DNA of 13,110 bases from assembly GCA_003599475.1 (NCBI GenBank), contig QZKK01000088.1, positions 1 to 13,110 on the forward strand, written 5' to 3'. Every line of letters begins with the position of its first letter. Within the stretch, counting starts at the first letter, position 1. This document shows positions 6,102-13,110 of this stretch, one piece after another. This DNA comes from Desulfobacteraceae bacterium (GTDB lineage: Bacteria; Desulfobacterota; Desulfobacteria; Desulfobacterales; SURF-15). The notes beneath the pieces are model-generated. The model did no database searches. It had not been told where the DNA came from and saw only the letters and a list, made by a program, of their open reading frames with translations. The position numbers and the translations under genes were made by a program.

Positions 6102-6569
6102 ATGTACAAGAAAATCATGGTCCCGTTGGACGGTTCGGAGCTGGCCGAGTGCGTTCTCCCTCACGTCGAGACATTCATCTCCCATTGCCGGATCCAGACC
6201 ATTGTTTTCGTATGGGTCCTGGAAACGATCACCCCTGCGGTCGCCGGGGAGTATGCCATCAATATCGAAGAGCTCGAAAAACAGGAGGCGAGCCGGAGAA
6301 CGACTGCGGAAGAATACCTCAAAAAGGTCGTCGGCCGGTTCCATCCGGAAGACACGAAGCTCCTCATCGAAGTCCTGTCCGGCCGGCCGGCGGACAAACT
6401 GGCCGATTACGCCGAAAAAAACGGAGTCGATCTCATCTTGATGGCGACCCACGGCCGTTCAGGGGTGAGCCGTTGGGTTCGGGGGAGTGTCGCGGATCGA
6501 ATCCTGAGAGCCGCGTCGGCACCGGTACTCATGGTCCGGGTCCCCGGTGTGACCGGAAAGCAGGACTGA
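6102..6569 (+). CDS. Universal stress protein (UspA family), ATP-binding type
   Basis: 155 residues, a single Usp domain of normal size. It starts YKKIMVPLDGSELAE, with the nucleotide-contacting Asp (Asp10) in LDGS. The ATP-binding signature is present near the C-terminus: A-T-H-G, nine residues, then G-S (about 115-129), followed by the family ending ILRAASAPVLMVRV. It matches G-x2-G-x9-G-S with the common Ala in the first place, so ATP binding as in MJ0577 is likely. It would be a soluble dimer; physiological role is not known from sequence. Two ATGs overlap the ribosome-binding site; the second (6102) is chosen because AAGGAGG (6091-6097) leaves only one base before 6099 but four before 6102. 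It stands alone between its long leader and the uvrA leader. Confidence 0.92.
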   Translation: MYKKIMVPLDGSELAECVLPHVETFISHCRIQTIVFVWVLETITPAVAGEYAINIEELEKQEASRRTTAEEYLKKVVGRFHPEDTKLLIEVLSGRPADKLADYAEKNGVDLILMATHGRSGVSRWVRGSVADRILRAASAPVLMVRVPGVTGKQD

Positions 6570-6602
6570 TCGGGTACGGTCCGGATGTTCCGTGGTGGTC
6601 CG

Positions 6603-6631
6603 TTGACAACCTCTTTTTTCATGAATAGAAT
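6603..6631 (+). promoter_or_regulatory. Strong predicted sigma70 promoter upstream of uvrA
   Basis: Perfect TTGACA (6603-6608), 17-base spacer, and TAGAAT (6626-6631, five of six). Transcription would start near 6638, about 150 bases before the uvrA ATG and about 100 bases before the terminator hairpin at 6737-6769. Confidence 0.6.
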
Positions 6632-6651
6632 GCGATTCGGTTGCCGCAGCT

Positions 6652-6663
6652 CATTTTAAAATG
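6652..6663. promoter_or_regulatory. 12-bp perfect palindrome in the uvrA leader
   Basis: CATTTTAAAATG lies just downstream of the predicted transcription start. It also sits inside the loop of a wider inverted repeat (TTGCCGC 6641-6647 with GCGGCAA 6678-6684). It could be an operator for a dimeric repressor or part of RNA structure. It does not match the LexA boxes I know for Escherichia, Bacillus or Geobacter. Confidence 0.3.
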
Positions 6664-6736
6664 GGTTTTCCATATCGGCGGCAAGGCAATCGGCACGCGG
6701 GCATTTTTCGAGTTCTAAAACGATTGAATTCAGAAG

Positions 6737-6769
6737 GCAGGACAAGAGCGTGTGTCCTGCTTTTTTTTT
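6737..6769 (+). terminator. Intrinsic terminator between the stress-protein gene and uvrA
   Basis: GCAGGACA (6737-6744) and TGTCCTGC (6753-6760) form a perfect 8-bp stem (up to 11 with flanking pairs) over an 8-base loop, followed directly by nine T. This is a textbook Rho-independent terminator on the plus strand. It ends 18 bases before the uvrA ATG, downstream of the promoter at 6603-6631, so it could end the stress-protein transcript and also attenuate uvrA. Confidence 0.85.
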
Positions 6770-6776
6770 CCTATAC

Positions 6777-6780
6777 GGAG
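6777..6780 (+). promoter_or_regulatory. Ribosome-binding site deciding the uvrA start
   Basis: GGAG with a 7-base spacer before the ATG at 6788. The longer in-frame ATG at 6752 would place the start inside the terminator hairpin and encode a Phe-rich run from the T-tract, so 6788 is preferred. Confidence 0.75.
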
Positions 6781-6787
6781 TGACAGG

Positions 6788-9700
6788 ATGCAGGATCCGG
6801 TGATACGCGTCAGAGGGGCACGCCAGAACAATCTGAAAAATCTCCAGCTCGAAATCCCTCAGAACAAAATAACGGTTGTCACCGGCGTGAGCGGCTCCGG
6901 CAAGTCCTCACTGGCCTTCGATACCCTGTATGCCGAGGGACAGCGGCGTTATATCGAAACCTTTTCGCCGTATGCCCGGCAGTTCATGGATCGAATGGAC
7001 CGCCCGCAGGTGGACGGCATCGAAGGGATTCCCCCCGCCATTGCCATCGACCGGAAAGATCCCGTCCGGACTTCCCGTTCCACCGTCGGGACCATGACCG
7101 AGGTTACGGATTTCATCAAGCTTCTCTTCGCCCGCATGGGGCAGCTTCATTGCCGGACATGCGGAAAACCGGTCGAGGTGGAAACCCCCGAGCTCATATG
7201 GGAAAGGATCCGACACCATCGGGCCGGCGCCGAAATGATCATTACCTTTCCCTTCTCCGTTCCACCGGATGGCGCAGGCGGATCCGATGCCGTGAGAAAA
7301 GCTCTTCTTTCAGCCGGATACGACCGCTTCTTTTCAAACGGAATTCGTTTTATCGAGGAATGGACCTGCAGCCGCGCGGAGCCGCTTCATGTCGTCGCGG
7401 ACCGGGTGGCGTTTCAGCCTTCCAATAGAAGCCGGATCATGGATTCGCTGGAGCAGGCGATGCGATCGGGCGGAGGTGTTGTGGATGTGTGGCTTCCACC
7501 CGATGGGCACGAGGCCTTCAGCAGCAGGCTCCATTGTGCGGCATGCAACATAGATTATAGCGCTCCGTCTCCAAACCTTTTTTCATTCAACAGCCCCATC
7601 GGCGCCTGCGAAACCTGCAGAGGCTTCGGCCGAACCATCGATATCGACCTCGATTTGATCCTCCCGGATCTCTCCCTTTCCATCGACGGGGGGGCCATCA
7701 AACCCTGGGGGAATTCGGAGAGCCATCGACACGAAATGAAGGATCTGATCCGTTTCTGCCGGAGGGAGAAAATCCGCACCGATGTCCCCTTCCGAAATCT
7801 TTCACCCGGGCAGCAGCGCATTCTCATCGAAGGCAACTCCGATTTCTACGGAATCCGGGGATTTTTCCAGTGGCTGGAGACAAAGACATACAAGATGCAC
7901 GTGCGGGTCTTTCTATCCCGATACCGGAGCTACACCGTCTGCCGGACCTGCGGCGGCACCCGGTTCAAACCGGATACGCTGCTCTACCGGCTGAACGGCC
8001 TGAATATCGCTCGGATCTATTCCGAAAACGTCCTGTCCGCACTGGCCTTTTTCGAAAAGATACCGGTTCCCGCAGTCGACGAGGCGAGCCGGCTCCTCGT
8101 CGATGAAGTCATCGGACGTCTTCGGTACCTCCGGGATGTCGGACTGGGGTACCTTACCTTGGACCGGCAGTCCAGAACGCTTTCAGGCGGCGAAGTCCAG
8201 CGCGTCTCCCTTGCCTCGGCACTGGGGGCATCCCTTGTCAATACCTTGTATGTACTGGACGAACCGAGCATCGGATTGCACCCCAGCGACAACCATCGGC
8301 TGATTCGGATCCTCAAGGACCTCCGGGACCGGCAGAATACCCTGGTGATCGTCGAACACGATCCGGAGATCATCCGGCAGAGCGATTTCCTGCTCGATCT
8401 CGGCCCGTTTGCCGGAGAGCGGGGCGGCGAAGTGATGTACTTCGGGCCTACAGGCGATGTAAACGGGTCCCTGACGGGCCAATACCTCACCGGCAAGCGG
8501 AAAATCCCCATGCCGGAATCCAGAAGGAGCCCCGAGACCGGATATCAATTGACGATCGAGGGTGCTGCGGAAAACAACCTGAAGGACATCGATCTGAGCT
8601 TTCCGCTGGGGTTGTTCATCTGTCTGGTCGGGGTTTCAGGATCCGGAAAATCGACCCTGGCCGAGGAAATCCTGTACAAAGCCTTCAAGCGGGCAGGATC
8701 GGATCCACAGGGGCGCCCGGGGAAATACCGGTCGATCCGGGGACTGGATCATCTGACCGATGTCGTTCTGGTCGATCAGCGGCCGATCGGCAGAACCCCC
8801 CGCGCAAACCTGATGACCTACACCAAAGCCATGGATCCGATCCGTCATCTGCTGGCAGATACCGAAGATGCAAGAAAGATGGGGGTCGCGGCCGGTTTCT
8901 TTTCCTTCAACGTGGACGGCGGACGCTGCGCGACCTGCCGCGGGGATGGATTCGAAAAAGTGGAGATGCAGTTTCTATCCGATGTATACATCACCTGTCC
9001 GGACTGCAGCGGAAAACGCTTCAAGAAAAAAATTCTCGATATCCGTTACAAGGGCTTGAACATCCACGACCTCCTTACGATGACCGTAGACGACGCCCTC
9101 CTGTTTTTCGCCGATCGACCCAAAATCCGGAATGCGCTGTCCCCGTTGACCGAAGTGGGATTGGGATATATCCGGATGGGGCAGCCGATCAGTACATTTT
9201 CATGCGGAGAAGCGCAACGGCTCAAGCTCTCCAGGTATCTGAGGCGGGGGGATTCCTCACACCGGCTCTTCATCTTCGATGAACCGACCACCGGTCTCCA
9301 CTTCTACGACATCGGGAAGCTGCTCGATGCGCTCAAACGCCTGGTGGATGAAGGAAATACCGTCCTGGTGATCGAGCACAACATGGATGTCATCAAGAAC
9401 GCGGATTGGATCGTCGAACTTGGGCCCGAAGGGGGGGAAGGCGGAGGGCGCGTGGTGGCAACCGGACCTCCGGAGGCCGTTGCCGCACTCCCGGAGTCTC
9501 CAACCGGCCGCTTTCTGAAGCCTCACCTGGAGGGCCGGGGATTCATGCAGAAGGCGCAATCCCAGCTTTCCGGCGGGAAGGGTAAGAAGACCGGTTCGAA
9601 TCTCATCACCATCGTCGGCGCCCGGGAACACAATCTGAAAGACCTGAACCTGACCATTCCGCGCAACCAGATGGTGGTGTTGACCGGGGTATCCGGTTCA

Positions 9701-12073
9701 GGAAAATCGACCCTGGCATTCGACATCCTCTTTTCGGAGGGACAGCGCAGATATCTCGAGAGCCTGGCTCCCTATGTGCGGCAGTACGTAAAGATCCTCG
9801 AAAGACCGGAAGTCGACCTTGTCACGGGGCTCCCCCCCACGGTTGCCATCGAGCAGAGGATCAGCCATACCAGCCGCCGGTCGACCGTAGCGACCCTTAC
9901 GGAAATCTACCATTTCCTCAGGCTCCTCTTCAGCAAAATCGGACGTCCGCATTGCCGCGGATGCGGCCGGAAGCTCACCGTCCATACCCCTGCGGCCATT
10001 GTCGAACGGATCCGGAGCCTCTTCGACAGGGAACCCGCATCGGTTCTGGCACCGAAAGTCTTCGCCCGAAAAGGTTTCCATAAGGATCTCCTCGACCGTG
10101 CGCATCGGGACGGCTACCGCAAAGCCCGGATAGACGGCAAAACCGTTCCCATCGAGAAGGGGATGGCTCTCAGCCGCTATCACGAGCACACCATCGAACT
10201 AGTGGTCGGGCGGATTCCCGTGGATAACCTCGAGGATCTTGTCGCTCGCGGTCTTCGGGAAGGCAGGGGGAGTCTGATCATTGCCCGAAGAGGGAGGGAA
10301 GAGCTCTTCAGCCTGAAGGGGATCTGTCCTGCCTGCGGAATCGCCCTGGAAACGATGGACCCGCGGCTGTTCTCCTTCAACAGCCCCTATGGGGCCTGCC
10401 CGGTCTGCAACGGACTGGGGGAGGTCCCGCTGGCCCCGCAGGAGGAAGATTCAATCCCCTGCAAATCCTGTGGCGGGAGCCGTCTCAAGCCGGAAGCCCT
10501 GTCCGTCAAAATCGGAGGATATTCGATCTGGGACCTGGTGAAACTTCCGGCCGGAGGTTTCCACAAGATCGCGCAGGGCTTGACGTTCGCACCCGAAGAA
10601 AAGCCGATTTCCGACCCGATTCTTGCCGAAATTCTCACCCGGCTCGATCTGCTGGACCAACTCGGGCTCTCCTATCTTTCGTTGGGAAGAAGCGGCGATA
10701 CGCTTTCCGGAGGGGAAGCCCAGCGTGTACGGCTCGCCGCCCAGCTCGGTTCGAATCTGACCGGCATCTGCTACATCCTGGATGAACCGACCATCGGGCT
10801 GCACCCGAGAGACAACGGACGCCTGCTGGACGCCCTCAAAACGCTGCGGAGCCGGGGAAATTCGGTGCTGGTGGTGGAACACGACGAGGAGACGATCCGG
10901 GCCGCAGACACCCTCATCGATCTGGGCCCCGGAGCGGGAAGAGACGGGGGGCAGGTGGTGGCGGCCGGCAGCCTGAAAGATCTCAAAAAGAATGCGTCCT
11001 CGGTCACAGGGGCGTTCTTCAACGGGCGGCATTCCCGGAAATTGACTTCACGGATGAGGCCCTATCGGGAACAAAAAAGGATCGCCATCGGCGGCGCATC
11101 TGCCAACAATCTGAAAGGAATCGATGTCGATTTTCCGATCGGCACCCTGATTTGCGTCACGGGGGTTTCCGGATCCGGAAAGTCGACCCTCGTCAAAGAG
11201 ACCCTCTATAAAGGGGTGAGAAACAGACTCTCAAGAAATGGAGCGCCGGACGGACCCTACCGTAGCCTCGAAGGATGGAATTTCATCGATCGGGTGCTCG
11301 AAGTGGACCACACCCCGATCGGCCGGACCCCGCGGTCCGTGCCGGCTTCGTATGTGGGATTTCTTTCCGACGTCCGGAAGCTCTTTTCTCAAGTCCCCGA
11401 AGCCAGGGCCCGCGGCTACGATCCCGGACGCTTTTCCTTCAACGTGAAGGAGGGCCGATGCGAGGCATGCAAGGGTCACGGAAGCCTGAAGGTCGAGATG
11501 AGCTTCCTGCCCGATGTCTACGTCCACTGTGAAGTCTGCAACGGCTCCCGGTTCAATCAGGAAACGCTTGCCGTTCGCTACAAAGGGAAAACCATGGCGG
11601 ATGTGCTTTCGATGACTTTTCGGGAAGCCGAGGCTTTTTTTTCGGCTGTACCTGCCGTCCGGCGTGCGGTCCGCTTCTTTTGCGACATCGGTCTCGACTA
11701 TCTGCAACTGGGGCAGCCCAGCCCCACGCTTTCCGGGGGGGAGGCCCAGCGCGTGAAGCTTGCAAAAGAACTTGCCAAGCCGTCCGGAGGGCACACCCTC
11801 TATGTACTGGACGAACCGACCACCGGGCTGCACCTGTCCGACGTTCAAAAGCTTGTCAACGTACTTCAGGTCCTTGTGGACGCCGGGAACACCGTGGTGG
11901 TGATCGAGCACAACCTGCAGATCATCCGGGCTGCGGACTATATCATCGATCTCGGCCCGGAAGGCGGCGATTCCGGGGGGCGGGTGGTTGTCTGCGGGAA
12001 CCCTCTGGAAGTCGTCGCCCGTTCGAACGGCTCCCATACCGCCCGGTATCTGAAAAAAGTACTCCGCGTTTAA
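6788..12073 (+). CDS. uvrA: Tandem (double-length) UvrA, excinuclease ABC subunit A
   Basis: 1761 residues, against about 940 for ordinary UvrA: two UvrA copies fused head to tail, joined by a linker at about 912-937. UvrA finds bulky DNA lesions and loads UvrB in nucleotide excision repair. Four ABC ATPase sites are visible, with Walker A lysines K39, K621, K973 and K1465; signatures LSGGE 465-469, FSCGE 804-808, LSGGE 1306-1310, LSGGE 1648-1652; and Walker B DE pairs at 491, 831, 1332 and 1675. Zinc-module Cys pairs occur at 122/125, 250/253, 274/277, 385/388, 714/717, 737/740 and, in half 2, at 1056/1059, 1180/1183, 1204/1207, 1225/1228, 1558/1561, 1581/1584. Half 2 has a canonical UvrB-binding region (KGFHKDLL..., about 1090-1145) but only 17 residues between C1207 and C1225, against 107 between C277 and C385, so its insertion domain is missing. 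Double UvrAs are known, for example in Chlamydia. No uvrB or uvrC is nearby. Confidence 0.96.
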   Translation: MQDPVIRVRGARQNNLKNLQLEIPQNKITVVTGVSGSGKSSLAFDTLYAEGQRRYIETFSPYARQFMDRMDRPQVDGIEGIPPAIAIDRKDPVRTSRSTVGTMTEVTDFIKLLFARMGQLHCRTCGKPVEVETPELIWERIRHHRAGAEMIITFPFSVPPDGAGGSDAVRKALLSAGYDRFFSNGIRFIEEWTCSRAEPLHVVADRVAFQPSNRSRIMDSLEQAMRSGGGVVDVWLPPDGHEAFSSRLHCAACNIDYSAPSPNLFSFNSPIGACETCRGFGRTIDIDLDLILPDLSLSIDGGAIKPWGNSESHRHEMKDLIRFCRREKIRTDVPFRNLSPGQQRILIEGNSDFYGIRGFFQWLETKTYKMHVRVFLSRYRSYTVCRTCGGTRFKPDTLLYRLNGLNIARIYSENVLSALAFFEKIPVPAVDEASRLLVDEVIGRLRYLRDVGLGYLTLDRQSRTLSGGEVQRVSLASALGASLVNTLYVLDEPSIGLHPSDNHRLIRILKDLRDRQNTLVIVEHDPEIIRQSDFLLDLGPFAGERGGEVMYFGPTGDVNGSLTGQYLTGKRKIPMPESRRSPETGYQLTIEGAAENNLKDIDLSFPLGLFICLVGVSGSGKSTLAEEILYKAFKRAGSDPQGRPGKYRSIRGLDHLTDVVLVDQRPIGRTPRANLMTYTKAMDPIRHLLADTEDARKMGVAAGFFSFNVDGGRCATCRGDGFEKVEMQFLSDVYITCPDCSGKRFKKKILDIRYKGLNIHDLLTMTVDDALLFFADRPKIRNALSPLTEVGLGYIRMGQPISTFSCGEAQRLKLSRYLRRGDSSHRLFIFDEPTTGLHFYDIGKLLDALKRLVDEGNTVLVIEHNMDVIKNADWIVELGPEGGEGGGRVVATGPPEAVAALPESPTGRFLKPHLEGRGFMQKAQSQLSGGKGKKTGSNLITIVGAREHNLKDLNLTIPRNQMVVLTGVSGSGKSTLAFDILFSEGQRRYLESLAPYVRQYVKILERPEVDLVTGLPPTVAIEQRISHTSRRSTVATLTEIYHFLRLLFSKIGRPHCRGCGRKLTVHTPAAIVERIRSLFDREPASVLAPKVFARKGFHKDLLDRAHRDGYRKARIDGKTVPIEKGMALSRYHEHTIELVVGRIPVDNLEDLVARGLREGRGSLIIARRGREELFSLKGICPACGIALETMDPRLFSFNSPYGACPVCNGLGEVPLAPQEEDSIPCKSCGGSRLKPEALSVKIGGYSIWDLVKLPAGGFHKIAQGLTFAPEEKPISDPILAEILTRLDLLDQLGLSYLSLGRSGDTLSGGEAQRVRLAAQLGSNLTGICYILDEPTIGLHPRDNGRLLDALKTLRSRGNSVLVVEHDEETIRAADTLIDLGPGAGRDGGQVVAAGSLKDLKKNASSVTGAFFNGRHSRKLTSRMRPYREQKRIAIGGASANNLKGIDVDFPIGTLICVTGVSGSGKSTLVKETLYKGVRNRLSRNGAPDGPYRSLEGWNFIDRVLEVDHTPIGRTPRSVPASYVGFLSDVRKLFSQVPEARARGYDPGRFSFNVKEGRCEACKGHGSLKVEMSFLPDVYVHCEVCNGSRFNQETLAVRYKGKTMADVLSMTFREAEAFFSAVPAVRRAVRFFCDIGLDYLQLGQPSPTLSGGEAQRVKLAKELAKPSGGHTLYVLDEPTTGLHLSDVQKLVNVLQVLVDAGNTVVVIEHNLQIIRAADYIIDLGPEGGDSGGRVVVCGNPLEVVARSNGSHTARYLKKVLRV

Positions 12074-12144
12074 GAGGATTTTTCACTGCGGCCGGATCGG
12101 GCAGACCTTCGAGATTCTAAATTGGAAATCCTGCCGGATTGGGC

Positions 12145-12172
12145 TTGACATCGGTATTAAACTTATTATATT
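12145..12172 (+). promoter_or_regulatory. Strong predicted sigma70 promoter
   Basis: Perfect TTGACA (12145-12150), 16-base spacer, TATATT (12167-12172, five of six), in an AT-rich patch. It faces the gene at 12435, giving a leader of about 255 bases, or it could drive a short RNA ending near 12346. Confidence 0.6.
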
Positions 12173-12290
12173 AGTGCTTCCCTTGATTGAATGCGTATGA
12201 ACGTCTCTGCACCAAATTGCACCAGGGAGTTCCAAATCCACCTGCTGCAAAAAGGACGTTTCTTCCGATCTCTTGCAAATTAATCAATCT

Positions 12291-12327
12291 GATAGACCAG
12301 GCCAGATAGACCAGACAGATAGACCAG
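12291..12327. repeat. Three GATAGACCAG direct repeats
   Basis: Identical 10-mers start at 12291, 12305 and 12318 with spacings of 14 and 13 bases. The pattern looks like slippage-type intergenic repeats. Units and spacers are far too short for a CRISPR array. Confidence 0.6.
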
Positions 12328-12434
12328 ATCGCCCCGTATTTTTTTTAACTCAAGGTGCGGCAGAATCGGCTGATATCGGATGTACCGCTACACGGTTTGC
12401 CAAAAACACCGAATAACTACGCTAAAGGAGAACT

Positions 12435-13110
12435 ATGAAAACGTATTATCCAGGAAATTTGGGAGGAAACGACCGTCGCTTCAACCGCAACCAGAATTCC
12501 TATGACAATAAACAGCCTGGAATGTACCGAAGAAACGGCATGCAGCAGCAGCGGGGAAAAAGGCCCGACGCCGAAACCGCCATGACCGAGGGGATCACTG
12601 CTGTAAAGGACTCCCTGCGGGAAATCATCGGCTTCCAGCAGCGCCTTGCAGATTCGCAGGATCGTATCGCTCAGGCCCAGGAGGCCCATGCCCAGGCCAT
12701 GCAGCAGATTGCGGCCTGTGTGAGGCATTTTCTCGGAAAAGGTCCGGAAACCGAACAACCCGAAATCTCTCCGATCGAAGAGACGATATCCCCTGTTGTG
12801 GAGGAGCCGGCGCCTGATGTCGAACAGGTTGCGTCTGCGGCGGCACCGGAAGCAGAAAGAGAGGGCGAACCGGTACTCGAACCGGCACAGGATGAAAGCG
12901 AGCCGATGCCGGAGCTGGCCTCCGAAGAGACCGAAACTTGCGACGCATCGTCCGAACCGGCACTCAAAATCATCGCCGGCATGAGAGAAAACGGGTGCAG
13001 CTACGAAAAGATTGCCGAGCATCTGGAAACCCAGGGCATTCCCCACGCTTCCGGAAACGGCAGATGGAATCGCTGGACCGTAAGCAAACTCTATAAGGAA
13101 GCGTTTCTTT
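12435..13110 (+). CDS. Hypothetical protein with coiled coil and recombinase-type helix-turn-helix (3' end outside window)
   Basis: 225 codons are in the window with no stop. RBS AAAGGAG (12424-12430) is 4 bases before the ATG. Four regions are visible: an Arg/Asn/Gln/Gly-rich basic N-terminus (1-45, begins MKTYYPGNLGGNDRRFNRNQ); an Ala/Gln-rich helical, probably coiled-coil segment (46-100); a Pro/Glu acidic linker (101-175); and a C-terminal domain (176-225) with the pattern IIAGMRENGCSYEKIAEHL...GIP...GNGRWNRWTVSKLY. That last pattern matches the DNA-binding 'Recombinase' helix-turn-helix region of large serine recombinases. No serine resolvase catalytic domain is present, so this is not a recombinase. 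It may be a DNA-binding or nucleoid-associated protein; no function is assigned. The gene is probably near its end at the window edge, since the HTH is complete. Confidence 0.8.
   Translation, partial: MKTYYPGNLGGNDRRFNRNQNSYDNKQPGMYRRNGMQQQRGKRPDAETAMTEGITAVKDSLREIIGFQQRLADSQDRIAQAQEAHAQAMQQIAACVRHFLGKGPETEQPEISPIEETISPVVEEPAPDVEQVASAAAPEAEREGEPVLEPAQDESEPMPELASEETETCDASSEPALKIIAGMRENGCSYEKIAEHLETQGIPHASGNGRWNRWTVSKLYKEAFL

Larger units (their letters stand above)
12074..12434. other. Intergenic region with promoter, repeats and T-run; no gene seen
   Basis: 361 bases between uvrA and the last gene. It contains no hairpin-plus-T terminator directly after uvrA, a strong promoter at 12145-12172, three GATAGACCAG repeats (12291-12327), and an eight-T run (12339-12346). 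A 30-codon frame at 12191-12283 lacks a ribosome-binding site. A promoter-to-T-run transcript would be about 165 bases, but no strong hairpin precedes the T-run. Confidence 0.5.

Noticed and set aside
5760..6452. 230-codon minus-strand frame running from inside the stress-protein gene into the intergenic region
   Set aside because: Its 5' half is antisense to the Usp domain. The last part (below about 6050) could start at a TTG near 5903 after an AAGGAG, giving about 45 residues, but no family or conservation is visible, so I do not call it.
6652..6663. LexA/SOS box upstream of uvrA
   Set aside because: The palindrome CATTTTAAAATG does not match the LexA sites known to me (CTGT-N8-ACAG, GAAC-N4-GTTC, or the Geobacter type).
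11231..12037. 268-codon minus-strand frame opposite the end of uvrA
   Set aside because: Antisense of the last UvrA ATPase domain, whose motifs are all on the plus strand.
12191..12283. 30-codon plus-strand frame after the 12145 promoter
   Set aside because: No ribosome-binding site and no recognisable sequence; possible leader peptide but unsupported.
12291..12327. GATAGACCAG repeats as a CRISPR array
   Set aside because: Ten-base units with 3-4-base spacers do not fit any CRISPR architecture.
12417..13046. 209-codon minus-strand frame opposite the last gene
   Set aside because: The plus-strand frame has a well-placed ribosome-binding site, domain-like composition and an HTH; the minus frame has neither.

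Overview
The window looks like chromosomal DNA of a Gram-negative anaerobe, most likely a sulfate-reducing or related member of the Desulfobacterota (old Deltaproteobacteria). This is inferred from an aldehyde:ferredoxin oxidoreductase-family tungsten enzyme, a two-gene IscU/IscS-like module without the usual isc companions, a double-length UvrA, moderately high GC, and short GGTTCA-type and GATAGACCAG-type intergenic repeats. Genus cannot be told from the sequence alone.

Layout, left to right. (1) 3-740 (+): C-terminal part of an AOR-family oxidoreductase, cut by the window edge. (2) 741-953: intergenic stretch with degenerate repeats and two hairpins, between convergent genes. (3) 954-1130 (-): a 58-residue six-cysteine zinc-ribbon protein with its own promoter. 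(4) 1328-3997 (-): three genes in one direction, transcribed iscU-like -> cysteine-desulfurase-like -> HAD hydrolase. (5) 4263-4403 (+): a 46-residue helical protein, divergent from iscU. (6) 4471-5658 (-): a FemAB/GNAT-like N-acyltransferase (DUF482 type). (7) 5659-6101: divergent regulatory region with two plausible sigma70 promoters and no convincing gene. (8) 6102-6569 (+): universal stress protein. (9) 6570-6787: a good promoter followed by an intrinsic terminator that ends 18 bases before the next start codon. (10) 6788-12073 (+): a 1761-residue tandem UvrA. (11) 12074-12434: a strong promoter, three GATAGACCAG repeats and a T-run, no gene. (12) 12435-13110 (+): an Asn/Gln-rich, coiled-coil protein ending in a recombinase-type helix-turn-helix, running off the window.

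Two parts deserve attention. First, the 'cysteine desulfurase' has lost the lysine that should hold PLP: Pro203 stands in the place of the conserved His-Lys lysine, and several other PLP contacts have changed. The catalytic-loop cysteine (Cys326) and the IscU partner with all cluster ligands are intact. This resembles the lysine-less IscS of Archaeoglobus fulgidus, and suggests a module that assembles Fe-S clusters from environmental sulfide rather than from cysteine. The IscU partner also carries a C-terminal Cys-rich zinc-ribbon-like tail. Second, the two halves of the tandem UvrA have diverged in complementary ways: half 1 keeps the insertion domain but has a diverged UvrB-binding region and an altered ABC signature (FSCGE), while half 2 keeps a canonical UvrB-binding region but has lost about 90 residues of insertion domain. 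Its mRNA leader appears to contain an intrinsic terminator.
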